A stretch of 26,065 bases of DNA from CADDZP01 sp035948135 (lineage in GTDB: Bacteria; Actinomycetota; Acidimicrobiia; Acidimicrobiales; AC-14), in the NCBI GenBank assembly GCA_035948135.1, contig DASZJL010000027.1, positions 1 to 26,065 of the forward strand, in the 5' to 3' direction. Below, in pieces: positions 21,401 through 26,065 of the stretch. The notes under the pieces were generated by a model, which was not told the origin of the DNA, ran no database searches, and saw only the letters and a list, made by a program, of their open reading frames with translations. A program made the translations under genes and the position numbers. The stretch's first letter is position 1. Each line of letters begins with the position of its first letter.

Positions 21401-22207
21401 TCAGCGGCGACGACTGACCTCGAATACCGCGAGTGCCCCCGCCGCCGCCACGTTGAGTGACGGAATTGACCCTTTCAGCGGTATCCGGGCGACGACGTCG
21501 CACCGTTGACGCACGAGGCGGGACAGGCCGCTGCCCTCGGCCCCGACCACGAGCAGCAAGGGCTCGGTGGCGACAGTCAGCTCGAACAGGTTCTGGTCGC
21601 CGGACTCGTCGAGGCCGACCACCCAAACGCCCAGATCGCGAGCCCTGGCCACCGCTGCCGCCAGCCCCGGCACCACGGAGAGGCGCACGTGCTCGGCGGC
21701 CCCGGCGGCCGCCTTGGTCACGGCCGGGGTGACGTGGGCGGTCCGGTGGCGGGGCAGGACGGCGCCGGTGACTCCCGCCCCCTCGGCGCTCCGAAGGAGG
21801 GCGCCCAGGTTCTGGGGATCGGTCACGCCGTCGAAGCCCAGCAGGAAGGGCGTGCCGGTTTGGTCCTGACAGAGATCGTCGAACTCCCACTCGGGCAGGG
21901 CCTGGGCATGCGCCAGCACCCCTTGGGGGCCCTCGGTACGGGCCTCGGCCTCGAGAGCTCGGCGCGCCACGTAGCGCACGGGCACCCGACCCTTCTTGGC
22001 GAGCTCGTTGATCTCCCGGAGCACAGGTGCCGGGTCGAGGCCTTCGGCCATCCAGACGTCGCGCACCGGGCGGGTGCGGGCCGCGAGCAGCTCTCGCACC
22101 GCCTGACGACCTTCGACCTGTTCGCCGCCGATCGACCGCGGCGGCGACGGGCGGGCGCCCCGGCTCGGGACGGCCCGCTTTACGCCTCGACGAGCGCGAC
22201 CGCCCAA
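21401..22207 (-). CDS. rlmB: 23S rRNA (guanosine-2'-O)-methyltransferase RlmB (SpoU family)
   Basis: A SpoU/TrmH methyltransferase. It has an N-terminal substrate-binding part (EQVEGRQAVRELLAARTRPVRDVWMAEG) and the knotted SAM domain: LGFDGVTDPQNLGALLRSAEGAG (motif 1), VVGAEGSGLSRLVRQ (motif 2) and IPLKGSIPSLNVAAAGALAVFE (motif 3). It would methylate the 23S loop near G2251. The ATG of the long frame (22441) runs antisense-like through ispF and is wrong. No ATG or GTG precedes the conserved region closely, so I propose TTG 22207, preceded by GAGGGGG and overlapping the end of ispF. This adds a basic leader of about 25 residues. Function is firm; the start is tentative. Confidence 0.88.
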   Translation of the reverse strand: MGGRARRGVKRAVPSRGARPSPPRSIGGEQVEGRQAVRELLAARTRPVRDVWMAEGLDPAPVLREINELAKKGRVPVRYVARRALEAEARTEGPQGVLAHAQALPEWEFDDLCQDQTGTPFLLGFDGVTDPQNLGALLRSAEGAGVTGAVLPRHRTAHVTPAVTKAAAGAAEHVRLSVVPGLAAAVARARDLGVWVVGLDESGDQNLFELTVATEPLLLVVGAEGSGLSRLVRQRCDVVARIPLKGSIPSLNVAAAGALAVFEVSRRR

Positions 22208-22653
22208 CAGGCCACCCCCTCGCCTCGGCCCAGCGCCCCCAGGCGCTCGGCGGTGGTGGCCTTCACGCTCACCGGCGCGCCGATGACGGCCCCCAATCGC
22301 TCCTGCATCGCCGTCCGGTGCGGTCCGAGACGGGGCGACTCGAGCACCACCGTGCAGTCCACGTTCGCCGGCCGCCATCCGGCCGCGACCACCTTCTCGA
22401 CCACCCGCGCCAGCAGGCCCAGGCCGTCCGCGCCCGCCCACACCGGGTCGGTGTCGGGAAAGTGGTCGCCGAGATCGCCGAGGCCGGCGGCGCCGAGCAG
22501 AGCGTCGGCGACGGCATGCGTCACGGCGTCGGCGTCGCTGTGGCCGGCCAGCCCGGGCGCGCCCGAGAGCTCGACACCGCCGAGGACGAGGCGCCGGCCG
22601 GGGTCGTCGCTGAAGGGGTGGACGTCCAATCCCAGCCCCACGCGCACTGCCAT
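22180..22653 (-). CDS. ispF: 2-C-methyl-D-erythritol 2,4-cyclodiphosphate synthase
   Basis: The fifth enzyme of the MEP isoprenoid pathway, 157 residues, normal length. ATG 22653 gives MAVRVGLGLDVHPFSDD, with the zinc ligands D10 and H12 in LDVHPF. GLAGHSDADAVTHAVADALLGA carries the third ligand histidine. LGDHFPDTDP, the CDP/substrate loops and the C-terminal VSVKATTAERLGALGRGEG with the cytosine-binding signature are all present. It follows ispD after ten bases, the usual pairing, and its end overlaps the proposed rlmB start. A longer frame to 22866 would run antisense-like through ispD. Confidence 0.96.
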   Translation of the reverse strand: MAVRVGLGLDVHPFSDDPGRRLVLGGVELSGAPGLAGHSDADAVTHAVADALLGAAGLGDLGDHFPDTDPVWAGADGLGLLARVVEKVVAAGWRPANVDCTVVLESPRLGPHRTAMQERLGAVIGAPVSVKATTAERLGALGRGEGVACWAVALVEA

Positions 22654-22663
22654 GGGCTGAAAG

Positions 22664-23299
22664 CTAGGTGAGCTCGGCCAGCGTCCGGGCGACGAGAAGG
22701 TCGTGCTGGGTGGTGATCTTGGCGTTGGCGTCCTCGCCGGGAACGACGACCACCCGACCGCCCGCAGCCTCCACCAGGGCGGCGTCGTCGGTGCCCTCGC
22801 CGTCGCCTTCGTGGGCCCGGCGGAGTGCGCCCGCTGCAAACGCCTGGGGCGTCTGCACGGCGACAAGGCGGGTGCGGTCGAGTGTCTCGGTCACCACGCC
22901 GTCGTCGACGACCTTGACGGTGTCGGCCACGGGGACGCCGGGCACGGCTCCGTCGGCCCCGGCCCGCACGGCCGCAACGACGCGTTCGAAGAGCCCGGCC
23001 GACGCGAGGGGCCGGGCGGCGTCGTGCACGACGACCACCTCGGCTTCGTGGGGAACGGCGGCCAGGCCGGCCCGCACCGAGCCGGCGCGGGTCTCGGCCC
23101 CGGAGACCACGGCGTCGACGCCCGGCTCTGACTCACCCGCCCGCTCGGGGGGGACCACGAGCACGATCCCGTCGGCGACGGCCCGCGTCCGCTCCAGCGC
23201 CCAGTCGAGCACGCGGCGGTCGCCGAGCTGCTCGTACTGCTTGAGCGTCCCGAACCGGACGCCGGCCCCGGCGGCGACGACGACGGCCCAGACAGACAT
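22664..23299 (-). CDS. ispD: 2-C-methyl-D-erythritol 4-phosphate cytidylyltransferase
   Basis: The third MEP-pathway enzyme, coupling CTP to methylerythritol phosphate. The 211-residue product starts MSVWAVVVAAGAGVRFGTLKQYEQLG, the CTP-binding AAGxGxRxG...KQY motif, although the proline before KQY is replaced. VVVHDAARPLAS, ADTVKVV, LVAVQTPQAFAAGALRRAH and TDDAALVEAAGGRVVVVPGEDANAKITTQHDL complete the signature. The ATG at 23299 is 14 bases after the upstream PIN-TRAM gene. The long frame to 24325 is a shadow of that gene. It is in the PIN-TRAM, ispD, ispF, rlmB operon. Confidence 0.96.
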   Translation of the reverse strand: MSVWAVVVAAGAGVRFGTLKQYEQLGDRRVLDWALERTRAVADGIVLVVPPERAGESEPGVDAVVSGAETRAGSVRAGLAAVPHEAEVVVVHDAARPLASAGLFERVVAAVRAGADGAVPGVPVADTVKVVDDGVVTETLDRTRLVAVQTPQAFAAGALRRAHEGDGEGTDDAALVEAAGGRVVVVPGEDANAKITTQHDLLVARTLAELT

Positions 23300-23313
23300 G
23301 CGGAACCGACTGT

Positions 23314-24417
23314 TTACTCGGTGGAAGCGACCTCGTGGTCGGCAGGGGCAGCCGTGTCGACGGTTGCCGCGGGATCGAGCGAGGCAAACAGCATGCGCCC
23401 AACCGACGTCTGCACGTTCGACGTGACGCGCGGCGCGATCTCCTGGCCGACGAGGTGGGCCGCACCCGTCACCACGACCATGGTGCCGTCGTCGAGGAAG
23501 CCCACGCCCTGGCCCGCCTCCCGGCCGGGGCGGCTGACGGTGAACCGCACGACCTCGCCGGGGACGTGGACCGGCCGGAGGGTCTCGGCCAGCCGATTGA
23601 GGTTGAGGCACGTCACGCCCTGGAGCTCGGCGACCCGCTGCAGGTTGAAGTCGGTGGTGAGCAGGCCCACATCGAGGCGCCTGGCCAGCGCCACCAGCTT
23701 GGCGTCGACCTCGTCGAATTCGGGCACCTCGTCGTCGACGATGTGCAGGCTGATGCGTGGGTCGCCCTGGAGACGGTCGAGAATCTCCAGGCCCCGGCGT
23801 CCGCGCCGGCGGCGGGCCGGCTCGGCGGCGTCGGCGATGCCCTGGAGCTCGTCGAGGACGAAGCGGGGCACGAGCAGGGCCCCGCGCAGGAAGCCCGCGG
23901 TCGTGACCGCCTGCATACGGCCGTCGATGGCGGCGCTGCTGTCGACGAGCAGGGCGTCGGGCGCCACGTTGCCGCCGTAGCGTGAGGCGCGCACGAGCGG
24001 ACGGGTCGACAGCCCGGCCATCGCCAGGAGCTCCTCGCTCTTGCGGGCGCCGATGCGGAACCCCTCGTACAGCCCGATCCACACGAGCAGACCCAGTACC
24101 GGCCAACCCGACAAGCCCGGCATGAGCACGACGGCCGGGATACCCAGGAGCAGCGAGAGCCCGCCGAGCAGGGCGGCGCCGAAGCCGCCCCCCAAGAGCT
24201 GGGCCGGCGACGTGCGATCGACGGTGGCCTCCACCCGGCCCATCCCCCGCCGCACCAGGCGGGCGACGATGCCGCCGACCACGTACCCGAACAGGGCGCC
24301 GAGGACGGCCCCGACGAAGACCCATGGGCTGCCGTTGCCCGCGGACGACCGAGCGACGCCGGAGCCGGCGCCGGTGGCCAAAAGCACGATCAGGAGGCGG
24401 GCAATTTCGACGAACAC
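23314..24417 (-). CDS. Membrane PIN-TRAM domain protein (YacL-like)
   Basis: A 367-residue protein with GTG start 24417 and AGGAGG six bases upstream. The first 130 residues hold about four membrane helices (ARLLIVLLATGAGSGV, WVFVGAVLGALFGYVVGGIV, GGGFGAALLGGLSLLLGIPAVVLM, GWPVLGLLVWIGLYEGF). The PIN nuclease domain follows (LLVDSSAAIDGRMQ, FVLDELQGIAD, DEVDAKLVALARRL, LLTTDFNLQRVAELQGV), with the acidic residues expected at the active site. The last part is a TRAM domain (VRFTVSRPGREAGQGVGFLDDGTMVVV). This is the YacL architecture; Bacillus yacL also lies next to ispD. The RNA target is unknown. An ATG at 24450 is a less likely start. Confidence 0.9.
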   Translation of the reverse strand: MFVEIARLLIVLLATGAGSGVARSSAGNGSPWVFVGAVLGALFGYVVGGIVARLVRRGMGRVEATVDRTSPAQLLGGGFGAALLGGLSLLLGIPAVVLMPGLSGWPVLGLLVWIGLYEGFRIGARKSEELLAMAGLSTRPLVRASRYGGNVAPDALLVDSSAAIDGRMQAVTTAGFLRGALLVPRFVLDELQGIADAAEPARRRRGRRGLEILDRLQGDPRISLHIVDDEVPEFDEVDAKLVALARRLDVGLLTTDFNLQRVAELQGVTCLNLNRLAETLRPVHVPGEVVRFTVSRPGREAGQGVGFLDDGTMVVVTGAAHLVGQEIAPRVTSNVQTSVGRMLFASLDPAATVDTAAPADHEVASTE

Positions 24418-24465
24418 GATTCCTCCTGAGAATGATCGGCTCCCGGGCATCCCCCCTTAACGCGC

Positions 24466-24495
24466 AAAAAGGCCCCCCGTTCAGCCGGGGGGCCT
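24466..24495 (-). terminator. Rho-independent terminator after carD
   Basis: On the minus strand a 10-bp stem AGGCCCCCCG/CGGGGGGCCT with a six-base loop is followed by TTTTT. It lies 21 bases after the carD stop and separates carD from the PIN-TRAM-ispD operon. The gap 24418-24465 should hold that operon's promoter, but I see no clear boxes. Confidence 0.92.
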
Positions 24496-24515
24496 CGAGC
24501 AGTGCGCCTGGACGC

Positions 24516-24995
24516 CTACGGAAGAGCGTCGTCGAGGCGCTGCTCGGCCTCTTCCTCGGTGACGTTGATGGCGAAGGTCAGCTCCGAGACCAGGATCTGG
24601 CGGGCCTTGGTGAGCATGCGCTTCTCACCAGCCGACAAGCCCTTGTCCTTGTCACGGATCGACAGGTTCCGAACCACTTCCGCGACCTGGTAGATGTCGC
24701 CCGACTTGAGCTTCTCGACGTGGTTCTTGAACCGCCGGGACCAGTTGGTGGGCATTCGCGCTTCCTTCTTACGAAGGACGGCGAAGACCTCCTCGACCTC
24801 CTCGTCGTTGATGACTTCCCGGAGGCCGACCTCCTCGGTGTTGTCGCACGGCACCATCAGCGTGAGATCGCCGTAGGCGAGCTTCAGCACGAGGTATTCG
24901 CGATTCTCGCCGAACACATTGCGCTTCTCCCGACGCTCGATGATCGCAGCGCCGTGATGGGGATAGACGACTTTGTCTCCGACGTCGAAGGACAT
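24516..24995 (-). CDS. carD: CarD-family RNA polymerase-binding transcription factor
   Basis: A 159-residue CarD protein that binds the RNA polymerase beta subunit and stabilises the open promoter complex, controlling rRNA and many housekeeping genes in actinobacteria. It starts MSFDVGDKVVYPHHGAAIIE, the RNAP-interaction domain (about residues 1-60, VVYPHHG...YLVLKLAYGDLTLMVP). A helical C-terminal domain carries the tryptophan expected to wedge the DNA minor groove (PTNWSRRFKNHVEKLKSGD) and VAEVVRNLSIRDKDKGLSAGEKRML. The ATG at 24995 has a GAGAGG site. A longer frame to 25409 runs antisense through the Crp-like gene. It is monocistronic, ending at a strong terminator. Confidence 0.97.
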   Translation of the reverse strand: MSFDVGDKVVYPHHGAAIIERREKRNVFGENREYLVLKLAYGDLTLMVPCDNTEEVGLREVINDEEVEEVFAVLRKKEARMPTNWSRRFKNHVEKLKSGDIYQVAEVVRNLSIRDKDKGLSAGEKRMLTKARQILVSELTFAINVTEEEAEQRLDDALP

Positions 24996-25098
24996 ACCTC
25001 TCCCAGGGATGAGACAGCAGGGGGACTGGTTCCAGAGTGCCAGGAAACGACTGTTAGGACAACTTGGTTCTGAGGTTTCGCCAGCTATCGTCACCCGC

Positions 25099-25755
25099 GT
25101 GGTCGACGCCGCGCTGCTGGCTCGCACGCCCTTTTTCGCCGGGCTTGATACCGCGGCCGTGGAGGCTCTCGCGGCGGTCTGCGCGCCGCGCGACCTGAAG
25201 CGCAACGACATTCTCTTCCGTGAGGGCGACGAGGCCGGCGACCTGTTCGTCGTCGAGCGCGGCCGCATCGCCATCGCCAACCGCTCTGAGGACGGCCGTG
25301 AGTCGCTTGTCGCCCTCATGGAGGCCGGCGACCTCTTCGGGGAGATGGGGCTGTTCGACGGGATCCGCTCGGCCGACGCCCGGGCCCTGGAGACCTCGAC
25401 GGTGGTCACCGTGCCCTACGGGCCGCTGCGGGAGGCGCTCGACCAACAGCCCAAGGCGTTGTGGAACGTTGTCGAGCTCCTCGCCCGCCGCATCCGCGCC
25501 GTCGACGAGGCCCTGGCCGACACCGTGTTCCTCGACGTCCCCGGCCGCACCGCGAAGCGCCTGCTCGAGCTGGCCGGCGACGGCGACCGGTTCCAGCTGC
25601 CGGTCACCCAGGAGGAGCTGGCGTCGATGGTGGGGGCGTCGCGCGAGCGGGTGAACAAAGCGATCTCCCAGTTCGTGCGCCTCGGATGGCTCGAGCAACA
25701 AGACCGCGTCTACCGAATCACGAACCGCGACCAGCTGACGCTGCGGGCTCGCTAA
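25099..25755 (+). CDS. Crp/Fnr-family transcriptional regulator
   Basis: A 218-residue regulator. The cyclic-nucleotide-binding fold covers about residues 8-125 (ARTPFFAGLDTAAVEALAAV, ILFREGDEAGDLFVVERGRI, LMEAGDLFGEMGLFDGIRSA). LFGEMGLFDGIRSADARAL is the phosphate-binding cassette with the Gly-Glu and Arg expected for cAMP-type ligands. A long dimer helix follows, then a winged helix at about 168-210 (TQEELASMVGASRERVNKAISQFVRLGWLEQQD) with the recognition helix. There are no cysteine clusters, so it is Crp-like rather than Fnr-like. GTG 25099 is the best start; the frame continues upstream to 24973 only antisense to carD. No ribosome site is seen. It is divergent from carD, sharing a 103-base promoter region. 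Confidence 0.92.
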   Translation: MVDAALLARTPFFAGLDTAAVEALAAVCAPRDLKRNDILFREGDEAGDLFVVERGRIAIANRSEDGRESLVALMEAGDLFGEMGLFDGIRSADARALETSTVVTVPYGPLREALDQQPKALWNVVELLARRIRAVDEALADTVFLDVPGRTAKRLLELAGDGDRFQLPVTQEELASMVGASRERVNKAISQFVRLGWLEQQDRVYRITNRDQLTLRAR

Positions 25756-26065
25756 CTGCGCAGGAAGTCGAGAGCTCGGCGCCAGGCGTCGGCCGCGTCG
25801 TCAGCGCGGTGCGAGGGGCGTTCAGGCGCGTGGGCGAAGCCGTGCTCCGCCTCCGCGTAAAGCGCCGTCTCCACGTTCGACAGCTCGCGCAGCTTCTTGA
25901 TGTCGTCGGGGGGCGTGTAGGGGTCCTTGCCGCCGAGGATCGCGAGGGTGCGGCACGCGTCGGGCTTCTGCAGCATGTCGAGCGGATCGCGGCCCGGCAC
26001 GCGCCACGGCTCAGGAGGCACGATCATTCCGTAGAAGGCGACCGCGCGGTGGAAGCGGCCCGTAC
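25752..26065 (-). CDS. Dienelactone hydrolase-family protein, 5' end beyond the window
   Basis: The C-terminal 103 codons of an alpha/beta hydrolase of the dienelactone hydrolase family. Reading in from the window edge gives FHRAVAFYGMIVPPEPW, the region after the nucleophile, then TLAILGGKDPYTPPDDIKKL with the acid-residue Asp and ETALYAEAEHGFAHAP with the catalytic histidine. The ATG at 26027 is internal, not the start. The nucleophile cysteine or serine lies outside the window, so activity cannot be judged. It is convergent with the Crp-like gene, sharing four bases at the two stop codons. Confidence 0.88.
   Translation of the reverse strand, partial: TGRFHRAVAFYGMIVPPEPWRVPGRDPLDMLQKPDACRTLAILGGKDPYTPPDDIKKLRELSNVETALYAEAEHGFAHAPERPSHRADDAADAWRRALDFLRS

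Noticed and set aside
1..26065. CRISPR arrays, insertion sequences, prophage or integration sites
   Set aside because: No regularly spaced repeats, transposase or integrase motifs, or terminal inverted repeats were seen. Gene content is housekeeping and metabolic throughout.

Overview
The window is about 26 kb of dense, GC-rich actinobacterial chromosome. Start codons are often GTG, a few probably TTG, and many genes overlap by a few bases. Several features point to a deep actinobacterial lineage: a rex-hem cluster, an ANTAR protein, a DUF3263-LytR_C (VirR-like) pair, CarD, a CysO-like sulfur carrier, and a SigH-type sigma factor close to rlmB, ispF and ispD. My best guess is class Acidimicrobiia (order Microtrichales/Acidimicrobiales). 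That is an inference from gene content, not a measured placement. No mobile element, CRISPR array or prophage is visible.

Layout. (1) 1-4047, minus strand: rex, then a siroheme dehydrogenase/chelatase, hemA, hemC and a truncated cobA form one tight tetrapyrrole operon led by the redox repressor Rex. (2) 4101-8695: a small 2TM protein diverges from a seven-helix membrane protein. An FAD oxidoreductase and an acyl-CoA synthetase overlap by four bases. A secreted CAP-domain protein ends at a strong hairpin terminator. (3) 8773-10953: groEL with a perfect CIRCE operator, then a single-domain response regulator that is probably read from a leaderless transcript. (4) 11012-12626: a SAM-I-class riboswitch leads a threonine-synthase-like PLP enzyme and a CysO/MoaD-like sulfur carrier ending in GG. 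This is the most unusual arrangement in the window. (5) 12743-17742: gpgS, a HAD-type gpgP, glycerate kinase, otsA and otsB form a glucosylglycerate/trehalose island. (6) 17768-20341: a lipoprotein, the VirR-like/DUF3263 pair, tRNA-Thr(UGU), an ANTAR protein and a small protein resembling the dimerisation helices of a histidine kinase. (7) 20519-24995, minus strand: sigH, rlmB, ispF, ispD, a PIN-TRAM membrane protein and carD. The order recalls the Bacillus yacL-ispD-ispF...rlmB...sigH neighbourhood. (8) 25099-26065: a Crp/Fnr regulator and the end of a dienelactone hydrolase-like gene.

How the parts work together. The first block makes uroporphyrinogen-level tetrapyrroles and siroheme under probable redox control; siroheme serves sulfite and nitrite reduction. 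Block 4 is probably switched off by S-adenosylmethionine, so its enzyme pair is more likely to feed cysteine, homocysteine or methionine synthesis than plain threonine synthesis. Block 5 combines synthesis of two compatible solutes, and glycerate kinase could return glycerate to the phosphoglycerate pool that GpgS draws on. The remaining genes are housekeeping: isoprenoid precursors, rRNA methylation, chaperonin and global transcription factors.
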